The notes: a model not told the origin generated them from the sequence alone. Counted from the first letter of the stretch, positions 37,704 through 45,901 are shown. The stretch is DNA of 64,000 bases from Bibersteinia trehalosi (GCF_004346205.1 NZ_SMAM01000005.1:157696-221695); one strand, 5' to 3'. Translations and numbers: made by a program.

Positions 37704-38309
37704 ATGGTGGAAATTAGTATTAAGATGCCAAAACGCCCGGTAAAAGAGCGTCGTCAGCAAGTTTTAGAAGAGTTAATTAAGTTGCTGAATTCTGAAGATG
37801 GCATGCAACGTATTACTACCGAACGACTTGCCAAGGAAGTCGGTGTGTCGGAAGGAGCGTTATATCGCTATTTCCCAAGTAAAACCAAAATGTTTGAAGC
37901 ATTGATTGAGCAAATCGAAATTACGCTCAATAGCTATGTGAATGCTGCAAAACGTCAAAATAGCACGGCAGAAGCAATAAAAGCTATTTTGCGTTCTGTC
38001 ATTGATTTTGCACAAAAAAATCCAGGTGTGACCCGTATTCTTACTAGCCACGCACTGATGTTTGAAGATCAGATGCTAAAGGCGCGCGTAGCTAAATTCT
38101 TTGATGGCTTAGAATTGCAATTTATCAATATTCTGCAAATGAGCAAACTGCGCGAGGGTAAAGCTTTTTCTGATGAACGCGCACTAGCGGGTTATTTAGT
38201 CAATTTTTGTGAAGGACAGTTTGTCCGACTCGTGCGTTCGAACTTTGCATTTAATCCACAGCAAAATTTTGAAAAGCAGTGGGCATATCTCAAACCGCTA
38301 TTCTACTAG
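37704..38309 (+). CDS. slmA: Nucleoid occlusion factor SlmA
   Basis: TetR-fold DNA-binding protein that blocks FtsZ ring formation over the nucleoid, 201 residues. The helix-turn-helix lies at about residues 34-60 ([31 protein letters not shown]), and [16 protein letters not shown] matches SlmA of E. coli. It follows dut by 9 bases, the same coaBC-dut-slmA order as in enterobacteria. Confidence 0.95.
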   Translation: MVEISIKMPKRPVKERRQQVLEELIKLLNSEDGMQRITTERLAKEVGVSEGALYRYFPSKTKMFEALIEQIEITLNSYVNAAKRQNSTAEAIKAILRSVIDFAQKNPGVTRILTSHALMFEDQMLKARVAKFFDGLELQFINILQMSKLREGKAFSDERALAGYLVNFCEGQFVRLVRSNFAFNPQQNFEKQWAYLKPLFY

Positions 38310-38317
38310 GAGCTACT

Positions 38318-38545
38318 ATGATTATCCCTTGGCAAGAATTGGAAGAAAGCACATTATATAATGTGTTGGATTCCTTTATTTTACGTGAAGGAACCGATTA
38401 CGGAGAGCGAGAACTCAGTTTGGAAGAGAAACGTGAACGACTGCTTGCACAGCTTAAATCAGATAAAGTCGTTATCGTTTGGTCTGAACTACACGAAAGC
38501 TTGGATATCAAAGATAAGCATGCTTTTTTAAATAATCATTGCTAG
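38318..38545 (+). CDS. YheU family (UPF0270) small protein
   Basis: 75 residues from the ATG at 38318, starting MIIPWQELEESTLYNVLDSFILREGTDYGERE, the signature of the UPF0270/YheU family, whose function is unknown. AGGAGCTACT gives the ribosome site; a longer frame from 38279 inside slmA is rejected. It begins 8 bases after slmA and probably belongs to that operon. Confidence 0.9.
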   Translation: MIIPWQELEESTLYNVLDSFILREGTDYGERELSLEEKRERLLAQLKSDKVVIVWSELHESLDIKDKHAFLNNHC

Positions 38546-38557
38546 AGGCAATCTCTA

Positions 38558-39856
38558 ATGAATTTGAATTCTCAACACTCCTTAGGAAAGCTTATGCATA
38601 GAGCGCTACTGAGTTTCATGCTGTTAGCCTGCGTTCCCGTCGCTCAAGCAGGTATGCAATCTGCTAAAGTTATCAGTGAACCGAGTGGTTATGGACAACG
38701 TTATAGTCGTGTCATTATTCGTTACGATGAATTACTAAATGCAGAATATTTACCAAATCTCAGCGCATTCACGCTCAAAGATCATCAAATTGAACGTATA
38801 TCACTTGGTAAATGTGTTGATAATCGCAAAATTTGTCGCAGCCATGAGTTGGTTTTACACTTAGCCATGCCCGATCCTAATGATCGCTATTTAAAAGTGA
38901 CGATGCAGCCTGCTCCTCGGACTGCTGCGCTAGAACGCCAGCCGCAATTCCAAATTATCCAAACTGAAAATATTTATGCTGAGCAACAAAATAGTATTAT
39001 TGAAATAGCACCACAACAGATTGAAACTCAAACCGTTAGCCATCAAATTGCTGAGCAATTTGAACAACGGGAATTTCATGACAAGAGTGGTGTAAAGATT
39101 CGCTATAACTTATTTGTTCCACAAAATTACGACCCACAAAAAAACTATCCTCTGGTGATGTTTATCCATGATGCAGAGGCAACTAATAGCAATGTAAGAA
39201 ACACGCTATGGCAAGGTAATGGTGCAACTACTTGGGCAGATCCGATTTGGCAGAACGAACACCCTGCTTTTGTACTTGCACCACAATTTGATCACCCTAT
39301 TGTTAATGATAATGCCGATGATCCTACCGATTTAGATCCAACGATGAATCTCATTAAATCGCTCATGGCTGAATATAGTATCGATGAAAACCGTCTCTAT
39401 ACCACAGGGCAATCAGACGGTGCGATGATGTCTATTGCAATGAATATCAAATACCCTGATTTCTTTGCCGCTAGCTATATTGTTGCTGGGCAATGGGCTG
39501 CGGAAAAAGTTGCCCCAATGGCTCGAACTCATCAATTTATCCTTGTTTCAGAAGATGATCCTAAAGCCTTCCCTGAACAAAATAAGATCATCGAAGAGCT
39601 TGCTTTAAATGGTGCTATTGTGCAAAAAGCCATTTTACCTAACGGCAATGCTGACTTGAGCCAAATCAATCAAGAAGTTGAGCAGCTGTTAGCACGTGAA
39701 GGTAATATCTACTATATGACAGTTAAATCACAAACTTTGCCTGACCAAGCGCAAGCCAACGCTAAAAGCCTCACAGGAGCACATATTGCAACATGGAAGA
39801 TAGCTTATGATATTAAGACGATAAAAGAATGGTTATTTCAGCAAAACAAGCGGTAA
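38558..39856 (+). CDS. Secreted alpha/beta-hydrolase (esterase-like) protein
   Basis: Exported protein of up to 432 residues. The signal peptide is best read from the ATG at 38594 (MHRALLSFMLLACVPVAQA), which has AGGA upstream; the ATG at 38558 adds 12 residues. After a beta-rich N-terminal part (about 30-170) comes an alpha/beta hydrolase domain with YNLFVPQNYDPQKNYPLVMFIHDA, an acidic segment, and the nucleophile elbow GQSDGA (GxSxG) near residue 289. A catalytic His may be that in GAHIATW. The layout recalls secreted esterases of the PHB depolymerase/feruloyl esterase group. The substrate is unknown. Confidence 0.75.
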   Translation: MNLNSQHSLGKLMHRALLSFMLLACVPVAQAGMQSAKVISEPSGYGQRYSRVIIRYDELLNAEYLPNLSAFTLKDHQIERISLGKCVDNRKICRSHELVLHLAMPDPNDRYLKVTMQPAPRTAALERQPQFQIIQTENIYAEQQNSIIEIAPQQIETQTVSHQIAEQFEQREFHDKSGVKIRYNLFVPQNYDPQKNYPLVMFIHDAEATNSNVRNTLWQGNGATTWADPIWQNEHPAFVLAPQFDHPIVNDNADDPTDLDPTMNLIKSLMAEYSIDENRLYTTGQSDGAMMSIAMNIKYPDFFAASYIVAGQWAAEKVAPMARTHQFILVSEDDPKAFPEQNKIIEELALNGAIVQKAILPNGNADLSQINQEVEQLLAREGNIYYMTVKSQTLPDQAQANAKSLTGAHIATWKIAYDIKTIKEWLFQQNKR

Positions 39857-39874
39857 ACATTACAGAAAAAATGC

Positions 39875-39908
39875 AAAAGTGCAGTGATGAAAATCACCGC
39901 ACTTTTTT
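39875..39908 (+). terminator. Terminator after the esterase gene
   Basis: AAAAGTGC (39875-39882) with GCACTTTT (39899-39906), extended by GTGAT/ATCAC inside around GAAA, then T-run. Confidence 0.85.
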
Positions 39909-39932
39909 ATTTGCACTCTACTTTTCACTTTC

Positions 39933-39946
39933 ATGTTTGCGATCAA
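39933..39946 (+). promoter_or_regulatory. FNR/HlyX-like site upstream of ansB
   Basis: ATGTT-N4-ATCAA matches the FNR consensus TTGAT-N4-ATCAA at 8 of 10 positions. E. coli ansB is induced anaerobically by FNR with CRP, so this placement is sensible. Confidence 0.4.
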
Positions 39947-40005
39947 ACTATTTATGTGCATTTAACAGTACGATCAGCTCGCTTTTTTACCTTTAAGGAG
40001 TTTAT

Positions 40006-41055
40006 ATGAAATTTAAAAAATTATTACTCTCTGCACTTTTAGCCAGCGCATTAACCTGTGTAAATGCAACAGAATTGCCTAGTATTACTATTTTAGCAAC
40101 AGGGGGAACCATTGCTGGTAGCCAGCAAAATGCTAATAGTAGTGCTTACCAAGCAGGGCAATTAAATATTGATGTCTTAATCGAAGCAGTACCTGAAATG
40201 AAAACATTAGCCAATATCAAAGGAGAACAAATTGTCAAAATTGGCTCACAAGATATGTCTGATGAAGTATGGCTAAAACTAGCAAAATCAATTAATCAGC
40301 AATGTGCAGATACTGATGGTTTTGTGATTACACACGGTACAGATACCATGGAAGAAACGGCTTACTTTTTGGATATGACCGTTAAATGCGAAAAACCTGT
40401 AGTACTAGTCGGGGCTATGAGACCTGCTACAGAAAAAAGTGCTGATGGCCCATTGAATTTATACAATTCAATTGTTGTTGCCAAAGATCCAAAATCAGCA
40501 AAACGTGGTGTGTTAGTTGCGATGAACGATACCGTTTTGGGGGCAAGAGATGTGACCAAAACCAGTACAACCGCCGTGCACACATTTAGCTCACCAAATT
40601 TTGGTTCTCTCGGCTATATTCATAATAGCAAAGTAGATTATGAGCGTTCTCCTGAAAGCAAGCATACCGTAAATACTCCATTCAACGTTGATAAATTAAG
40701 CGAACTACCGAAAGTAGGTATCATCTATGCCTATTCGAATATGCCTACTGAACCTCTCCAAGCCTTATTAGATGCTGGTTATAAAGGAATCGTTATTGCT
40801 GGTGTGGGTAATGGAAATATGAATGCGGCAAATCTTGCGCTTTTAGAAGAAGCGGCGAAAAAAGGCATAGCTGTAGTACGTTCGTCTCGCGTACCAACAG
40901 GTTATACCACGAGAGATGCAGAAGTAGATGACAGCAAGTTAGGTTTTGCTGCCTCAGGCACACTCAATCCTCAAAAAGCTCGGGTATTACTACAACTTGC
41001 TTTAACACAAACAAATGATATTGCAACGATTCAACAATTCTTTGAAGATTTTTAG
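40006..41055 (+). CDS. ansB: L-asparaginase type II, periplasmic
   Basis: Hydrolyses asparagine to aspartate and ammonia in the periplasm, 349 residues. The signal peptide ends near VNA (about 20-22). First catalytic Thr in ILATGGTIAGS, second triad in THGTDTMEETAYFLDMT, plus AMRPATEKSADGPLNLYN. The signal peptide identifies the high-affinity type II enzyme. In anaerobic metabolism the aspartate feeds fumarate respiration. TAAGGAG precedes the start. Confidence 0.95.
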   Translation: MKFKKLLLSALLASALTCVNATELPSITILATGGTIAGSQQNANSSAYQAGQLNIDVLIEAVPEMKTLANIKGEQIVKIGSQDMSDEVWLKLAKSINQQCADTDGFVITHGTDTMEETAYFLDMTVKCEKPVVLVGAMRPATEKSADGPLNLYNSIVVAKDPKSAKRGVLVAMNDTVLGARDVTKTSTTAVHTFSSPNFGSLGYIHNSKVDYERSPESKHTVNTPFNVDKLSELPKVGIIYAYSNMPTEPLQALLDAGYKGIVIAGVGNGNMNAANLALLEEAAKKGIAVVRSSRVPTGYTTRDAEVDDSKLGFAASGTLNPQKARVLLQLALTQTNDIATIQQFFEDF

Positions 41056-41073
41056 CATTGAAAGAAACTCAAC

Positions 41074-41127
41074 AAGCGGGTAAATTTTTCGATAATTTTG
41101 CAAGATTTATCGAAAAGATAACCGCTT
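41074..41127. repeat. Large USS dyad downstream of ansB
   Basis: Two facing USS-like sequences pair over about 22 bases (41074-41095 with 41107-41127), including the T-rich USS tail TTTTCGATAA/TTATCGAAAA. The core is altered to AAGCGGG on one side and AACCGCTTA on the other. No U-run directly follows either way. Confidence 0.7.
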
Positions 41128-41134
41128 AAACCCC

Positions 41135-41169
41135 AAAGGCTTGGGAGCCACTCAAGCTTCCAAGCTTTT
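41135..41169. terminator. Hairpin between ansB and the Slam gene
   Basis: AAAGGCTTGG (41135-41144) and CCAAGCTTTT (41160-41169) pair with one G-T step. The short T-run suits ansB. A near-identical stem lies at 44137-44161 at the other edge of the Slam island. Confidence 0.55.
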
Positions 41170-41177
41170 AATTCAGT

Positions 41178-42425
41178 TTAAAACGCTTTCTCTATTAGCA
41201 TCTGCACATAGTTATCCGAATAAGAGAACATAGATGGAATGTTGCTACTTTGCCGTTTCCATCGCCATTGAACCTTCGGGGTAAATCCATACCAATGCCA
41301 ATTATTTTTCCAAAGCGTTAAATTTGCTGTGTAGATTTTATCTCGGCGAATTGCATTTAATGGCAAAATCCCACCCAAAGAGGCAAAATCTTTATATTGT
41401 CGTAGTGAAATTGAGCCGTTTAATTGTGTGCTAATACTATAACCCCACGTCTGTTTCCACCCTGCACGCAATGATTTTAGATCATTGCTGTACTGTTTTT
41501 CCCTTGTTTGTTCACGGATAAAATCCGTGCCTAAATAGAGATAACCTTTTTCACTAAACGCATAAACAAGTGTAGCCGAAGCTAATTTAATTGTGCCATT
41601 ACGATCTTGCTGTTTAAAATAACGTGGCTGGCTAAACTCCCAAGCGGTAGAAATTTGCCAATTTTTTGCAAAGGCTTGGCGATATTCCATTCTCACCCCA
41701 TTTGCCCAATTATAGCGATGGTTGCCAAGCCATTGACGTTCATAAAATGGTCTTATTGCCCAACGATATTGGGCATTTTGGAACGCATATCCCAAATAGG
41801 TACGATTATTTAATTCATCATAATCATGGTTATCCCAATAGCTTTTTCCACTGATTTCATTGGCAAAATTGAGATTGTGTGAACCGTTTAAATTCCAATT
41901 TTTCTCCACTTCTGCCGAATAAGCAAAACCGTGTGCTTTTTGAGGTAACATTCCCTCGCCTTTAATAAACCCTGTATCTTCAATATGATGATCTGATGAG
42001 GTTTTATTCACGTTTTTGTCATAAACATAATTCACCCGCCCTGAAAATTGCCAGCTTTCTCGTTTATCAATCACACTCAAATACTGCTCAACAATTTCTC
42101 GTTCTTCATTGGCTACATTTGCCTGATTTTGCACCGCTTGAAATGCTTTGCGTGCTTCACGATTTCGGTAATTAAAAAATGACTGCTGGGCAAGGCGAAT
42201 GTTAGCGTAACTGACAAGTCGCTGATCTGTTTGGGAAAACGTCGAATAAATAGCCAATAAACGTTTTACTGAAAACCATTGCTCTGTTTGCAAAGCAAAA
42301 ATTAACAAACGTTCTGTTGTCGCAGGATCTTGCTTTAATTCCGCGACACGATAACTGCTCTCCGTTTCTTGTGCCAAAAGCAGAGAGGGGATAAGAAAAA
42401 TGGAAAGAAGTGCTTTTTTCATCAT
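41178..42425 (-). CDS. Slam-type surface lipoprotein assembly modulator (DUF560)
   Basis: Outer-membrane protein of 415 residues expected to move a lipoprotein across the outer membrane to the cell surface. A signal peptide ends near LLAQ (residues 17-19), an alpha-helical TPR-like N-terminal domain spans about 25-125 (RLAQQSFFNYRNREARKAFQ), and the rest is a 14-strand-type barrel rich in aromatic beta strands ending in MLIEKAF, with terminal Phe. The layout matches the Slam family. It lies 77 bases downstream of a Slam-substrate-like lipoprotein gene, the usual pairing, with a terminator-like hairpin in between. Confidence 0.88.
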   Translation of the reverse strand: MMKKALLSIFLIPSLLLAQETESSYRVAELKQDPATTERLLIFALQTEQWFSVKRLLAIYSTFSQTDQRLVSYANIRLAQQSFFNYRNREARKAFQAVQNQANVANEEREIVEQYLSVIDKRESWQFSGRVNYVYDKNVNKTSSDHHIEDTGFIKGEGMLPQKAHGFAYSAEVEKNWNLNGSHNLNFANEISGKSYWDNHDYDELNNRTYLGYAFQNAQYRWAIRPFYERQWLGNHRYNWANGVRMEYRQAFAKNWQISTAWEFSQPRYFKQQDRNGTIKLASATLVYAFSEKGYLYLGTDFIREQTREKQYSNDLKSLRAGWKQTWGYSISTQLNGSISLRQYKDFASLGGILPLNAIRRDKIYTANLTLWKNNWHWYGFTPKVQWRWKRQSSNIPSMFSYSDNYVQMLIEKAF

Positions 42426-42434
42426 TGAATAATT

Positions 42435-42483
42435 AAGAAAAAATCTGCATTTTGAGCAACAGTTTGATTCAAAATACAGATTT
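42435..42483 (-). terminator. Terminator-like hairpin between lipoprotein and Slam genes
   Basis: 15-base arms (42441-42455 and 42469-42483) pair with a single mismatch. An A-rich left flank reads as TTTTTTCTT on the minus strand. It would reduce Slam expression relative to the lipoprotein. Confidence 0.72.
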
Positions 42484-42502
42484 ATATCATTGAAAATAGC
42501 GA

Positions 42503-43120
42503 TTAACGTTTACCGCCAAAGCTAACATCAAGAGAACTATCATTAGCAAAATTAACCAGCCCAGCTGCTTCGGTTGCCCCATTTCCGAATAAAGCTCCTT
42601 TATGAGTACCACTGCTGTTTAATAATACACTGGCTTGCCCGCTAAATTTTGTCCCATTAAGTGTGGTTTGATGAAGTGTAATATCACGAGAACGACCATC
42701 ATTTAACAAACTAAATGCAATTTTGCCATCTACGGTTTTTTGTCCAAAATCCACATTTAATGTGGTTGTTCCACCTTGACGATAAGAATTAGAAAGTGAA
42801 CCTAACCAAATAGCATCACCAACATAAGTTGCTTTACCAGAAGTCGGAATATTGGTTGCTTCTGTGCCTTGATAACGCAATTGATAGAGTGAACCACTAT
42901 TGTGTTGCCATACCCCATAGAATGAATTTGGGTTATTTTGCCCTGTTAAGTTGCCATAGGTAGTATCTGCTGTAATTGTACCTTGTGGGCTACCTGATAA
43001 ATTGATTGTATCACCATCAGGGGTTGTCGCAGAGCCTGAACCACCACCGCTAGAACCACAAGCAGTTAAACCGACGATGACTGCTGTTGCAAATAAAGAT
43101 TTAAGAAAATGACGTTGCAT
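42503..43120 (-). CDS. Slam-dependent surface lipoprotein, TbpB-like beta-barrel domain
   Basis: Lipoprotein of 205 residues. The signal peptide ends in the lipobox LTAC (Cys at 21), followed by a flexible Gly/Ser anchor (GSSGGGSGS). A single C-terminal domain of about 150 residues resembles the TbpB/fHbp barrel: it ends with GALFGNGATEAAGLVNFAN and SLDVSFGGKR, like the GxFFGxxAxExGG motif of that fold. The short length without a handle domain recalls PmSLP-type and factor-H-binding-type proteins. The ligand is unknown. Own promoter copy upstream. Confidence 0.82.
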   Translation of the reverse strand: MQRHFLKSLFATAVIVGLTACGSSGGGSGSATTPDGDTINLSGSPQGTITADTTYGNLTGQNNPNSFYGVWQHNSGSLYQLRYQGTEATNIPTSGKATYVGDAIWLGSLSNSYRQGGTTTLNVDFGQKTVDGKIAFSLLNDGRSRDITLHQTTLNGTKFSGQASVLLNSSGTHKGALFGNGATEAAGLVNFANDSSLDVSFGGKR

Positions 43121-43152
43121 AGTTACTCCTAAGTTGGATAAAAAACGTCAAG

Positions 43153-43217
43153 ATGATATACTCACACCGTTTACTAAACCATAAACTAAAAGTCAGAAAA
43201 TCTGACAAATAGTCTTT
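43153..43217 (-). promoter_or_regulatory. Duplicated promoter/operator segment, copy 1 (surface lipoprotein)
   Basis: Minus-strand promoter TTATGG (43179-43184), 18-base spacer, TATATC (43155-43160). Upstream lies a perfect palindrome GTCAGAAAATCTGAC (43192-43206) and TCTGACAAATAGTCTTT. The whole segment is repeated at 43668-43733. Confidence 0.6.
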
Positions 43218-43220
43218 GCA

Positions 43221-43631
43221 TTAATACCAGTTCTTATTATCTACTGCAGTAGAAAATTTTGTTGCCTTGTTGTTTTCAAATTGAATACGTAATTGCTTTT
43301 GATTTTCTTTTTTTACCGTTGGTCTCATTAAATTATGCCCAAACACAATACTTAATGGTAAAGTGATAGGAAACAGTGCTGTTGGGACATAGTTTGTATG
43401 TTCATCATATGCATCATATGTCCAAATCTCACTCAAATCATAGGGTCTAGTTTCAGTTTTCGTTGGTTCACCAAACATTTCTCTTACTTGCTGTTTAGTG
43501 GTTTCATTCGGAATAATTTTTTGGTCAATTATACTGTTGTGGGTATCTCTTAAACTTGTATTTCCTACAAATTGAGAAGAACAAGCAGACAATAAGCTTA
43601 CAGATAATGCCAAAGAAAGTAATTTGTTCAT
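43221..43631 (-). CDS. BamE/SmpA-like small lipoprotein
   Basis: Lipoprotein of 136 residues from the ATG at 43631; the frame to 43697 is rejected because the signal peptide starts here. The lipobox is LSAC (Cys about 17). The segment IIPNETTKQQVREMFGEPTKTE is the SmpA/OmlA (BamE-like) signature, and a hydrophobic stretch (ALFPITLPLSIVFGHNLM) follows near 85-102. The real BamE is usually encoded elsewhere, so this is likely a paralogue that may assist the Slam system. That link is inferred only from position and the shared promoter. Confidence 0.75.
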   Translation of the reverse strand: MNKLLSLALSVSLLSACSSQFVGNTSLRDTHNSIIDQKIIPNETTKQQVREMFGEPTKTETRPYDLSEIWTYDAYDEHTNYVPTALFPITLPLSIVFGHNLMRPTVKKENQKQLRIQFENNKATKFSTAVDNKNWY

Positions 43632-43667
43632 AAGTTCACCTATAGATTGCATATTAAACAGTAAAGA

Positions 43668-43733
43668 ATGATATACTGCTAACATTTCATAAACCATAAA
43701 CTATCGGTTATCAAAATCTGACAAATAGTCTTT
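43668..43733 (-). promoter_or_regulatory. Duplicated promoter/operator segment, copy 2 (BamE-like gene, and divergent XRE gene)
   Basis: TTATGG (43694-43699), 18-base spacer, TATATC (43670-43675) on the minus strand. AAAATCTGACAAATAGTCTTT-like sequence (43713-43733) is shared with copy 1, but the left half of the palindrome is changed. It abuts the divergent XRE gene. Confidence 0.6.
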
Positions 43734-43758
43734 AAAATCAAACAATTAGGAAATAAAA

Positions 43759-44121
43759 ATGGAAGTCCATGATAAAATCAGAGTAATGCGAGAAATCAAT
43801 CAGTGGTCGCAAGAAGAGATGGCGGAAAAATTAGAAATGTCGCCTACAGGTTATGCCAAAATTGAACACGGTAAAACTAATTTAACCCTAGATAAATTAA
43901 AACAGATTGCTCAGATTTTTAATATTGATGTCGTGGAATTGATTGCCCAAAATGATCGTTCTTTCTTTTTTTCTATTGGGGATAACACAAATAACCATAA
44001 TTATGTTGGCGTAAATGAAATTGTGGCAATGGAAAATGAGAAATTGAAATTGTTGTTAGAAGCTAAAGAGAATGAAATTACTGCGTTGAAAGAGGTGATT
44101 GAGTTGTTAAAAACAAAATAA
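43759..44121 (+). CDS. XRE-family transcriptional regulator with C-terminal coiled coil
   Basis: 120 residues. An N-terminal helix-turn-helix of the Cro/XRE type spans about 6-60 (IRVMREINQWSQEEMAEKLEMSPTGYAKIEHGKT in pieces). A short linker follows, then a predicted coiled coil from about 88 to 118 (ENEKLKLLLEAKENEITALKEVIELL) suited to dimerisation. It is transcribed away from the lipoprotein-Slam genes, and the duplicated palindromic segments lie directly beside them, so I infer it regulates both lipoprotein genes and itself. TTAGGAAATAAAA precedes the start. Confidence 0.82.
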   Translation: MEVHDKIRVMREINQWSQEEMAEKLEMSPTGYAKIEHGKTNLTLDKLKQIAQIFNIDVVELIAQNDRSFFFSIGDNTNNHNYVGVNEIVAMENEKLKLLLEAKENEITALKEVIELLKTK

Positions 44122-44136
44122 TTTATTAAAAGAATT

Positions 44137-44165
44137 AAAGGCTTGGAGATCCCAAGCCTTTCTTT
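44137..44165. terminator. Terminator between the XRE gene and rplS
   Basis: AAAGGCTTGG (44137-44146) and CCAAGCCTTT (44152-44161), 5-base loop, followed by CTTTT. Probably bidirectional. Confidence 0.82.
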
Positions 44166-44182
44166 TCACATCAAAGCGATAA

Positions 44183-44533
44183 TTAGTCGCCCAAACGCTC
44201 TTTGATACGTGCAGATTTACCGCTACGCTCACGTAAGTAGTAAAGTTTCGCTTTACGTACCGCACCTTTACGTTTAACAGCGATGCTGTCAATTGCTGGT
44301 GAGTGAGTTTGGAATACACGTTCAACACCTACGCCGTTTGAGATTTTGCGTAATGTGAATGCAGAGTGCAAGCCACGGTTACGAATTGCAATAACCACGC
44401 CTTCGAACGCTTGCAAACGCTTTTTGCTACCTTCTACTACCCATACCTTCACTTCTAATGTGTCACCTGGACGGAAGCTAGGTACGTTTTGTTTTAACTG
44501 TTCTTGTTCAATTTGTTTGATAATGTTGCTCAT
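44183..44533 (-). CDS. rplS: 50S ribosomal protein L19
   Basis: L19, 116 residues, with [16 protein letters not shown] and the C-terminal [19 protein letters not shown] characteristic of the protein at the subunit interface. Last gene of rpsP-rimM-trmD-rplS. Confidence 0.98.
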   Translation of the reverse strand: MSNIIKQIEQEQLKQNVPSFRPGDTLEVKVWVVEGSKKRLQAFEGVVIAIRNRGLHSAFTLRKISNGVGVERVFQTHSPAIDSIAVKRKGAVRKAKLYYLRERSGKSARIKERLGD

Positions 44534-44558
44534 TATAAAAACCTTCTAAATCCTAGAA

Positions 44559-45311
44559 TTAACTGAGTTTGTGTCGCTGTTTGATTTGTTTCAGCAACGC
44601 CTTTTGTTCGTCAGTCAGAGCTAGGCTATCCAATAGCTCAGGGCGTCTTAACCACGTTCGTTCTAGCGATTGTTCCAACCGCCATTTGCGAATTTGTTCG
44701 TGGTGTCCCGACATCAGCACGGGTGGCACTTCCAAACCATCTAACACTTCGGGGCGGGTATAGTGTGGGCAATCTAATAACCCTTCTGCAAAAGAATCTT
44801 CTAACGCGGAAGCCTGTTTGCCTAATACGCCCGGAATAAACCTTGCAACAGCATCAATCAATGTCATTGCAGGTAATTCTCCCCCTGTTAGGACATAATC
44901 ACCGATTGACCATTCCTCATCAATTTCAGTTTGAATCAATCTTTCATCAATACCTTCGTAGCGACCACAAACCAAAATTAAATTTTGATTTTTGGATAAC
45001 TCTTCTACGCCAGCTTGATCTAGTTTACGTCCCTGCGGAGAAAGATAAATCACTTTAACTTCTCCACCCTGTTTGCAAGCGGTCGCTTTTGCGGATTTTA
45101 TTGCATCACGCAAGGGCTGCACCATCATCAACATTCCCGGCCCACCGCCATAAGGACGGTCGTCCACCGTTTTATGTTTATCAAAGGTAAAATCACGAGG
45201 ATTCCACGTTTGTACTTGCAACAGATTCTGTTTTACGGCTCTGCCTGTTACCCCGTATTCAGTAATTGCTTTAAACATTTCGGGGAAGAGCGAGATTATG
45301 CCAATCCACAT
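44559..45311 (-). CDS. trmD: tRNA (guanine37-N1)-methyltransferase
   Basis: SAM-dependent knotted (SPOUT) methyltransferase that makes m1G37, preventing frameshifting; 250 residues. [13 protein letters not shown] starts the protein, and [39 protein letters not shown] and the C-terminal PHYTRP are conserved. Third gene of the rpsP operon. Confidence 0.98.
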   Translation of the reverse strand: MWIGIISLFPEMFKAITEYGVTGRAVKQNLLQVQTWNPRDFTFDKHKTVDDRPYGGGPGMLMMVQPLRDAIKSAKATACKQGGEVKVIYLSPQGRKLDQAGVEELSKNQNLILVCGRYEGIDERLIQTEIDEEWSIGDYVLTGGELPAMTLIDAVARFIPGVLGKQASALEDSFAEGLLDCPHYTRPEVLDGLEVPPVLMSGHHEQIRKWRLEQSLERTWLRRPELLDSLALTDEQKALLKQIKQRHKLS

Positions 45312-45344
45312 AATGTTCCTTAAAAGCTCACTGCATACCTGAGG

Positions 45345-45872
45345 TTAGAAACCAGCGTCCCAATCCACCGTAATGGTTTTGGTGGTGAGATCTACTCTTT
45401 TAACTACTTGTTCATATAAGAACGGAATAAGTCGTTCTTGTTTACCGAAAGCATCTTTACCGCTATTGCGTACCACTAACACATCATTTGAACCTGTTTC
45501 CATCATTTCAGCAACCACGCCCATTGTGTAACCTTGTTCGTTTACCACTGAACAGCCGATCAAATCGTGCCAGTAGTAATCGCCTTCTTCCAACTCAGGG
45601 AAGACACTCAAATCCACGCCGATTTCGGCATTGGTTAAGAGCTGAGCGGTTTCACGGTCGTCTGTGCCTTTGAGTTTCACAATCAAATCATTGTTGTGAT
45701 AACGCCAGCTTTCTAATTCAACGCCCTGCCATTGCCCTTTAATTTTTAAGAACCACGGCTGGTAGTCAAAAATGCTTTCTGGGTATTCGGTGGAAGAATA
45801 AAGGCGTAACCAACCACGGATCCCATAGGTTGAACCTAGTTTACCGACAGTTTCAATTTTTTGTTCGCTCAT
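45345..45872 (-). CDS. rimM: 16S rRNA processing protein RimM
   Basis: Assembly factor for the 30S head, 175 residues from the ATG at 45872 behind AGGTGG; a GTG nine bases earlier is less likely. The N-terminal barrel starts [18 protein letters not shown], and the C-terminal PRC-barrel has [13 protein letters not shown] and ERLIPFL. Between rpsP and trmD as usual. Confidence 0.97.
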   Translation of the reverse strand: MSEQKIETVGKLGSTYGIRGWLRLYSSTEYPESIFDYQPWFLKIKGQWQGVELESWRYHNNDLIVKLKGTDDRETAQLLTNAEIGVDLSVFPELEEGDYYWHDLIGCSVVNEQGYTMGVVAEMMETGSNDVLVVRNSGKDAFGKQERLIPFLYEQVVKRVDLTTKTITVDWDAGF

Positions 45873-45901
45873 TTTCGCCACCTATTATTAAATTTGTGGA
45901 A

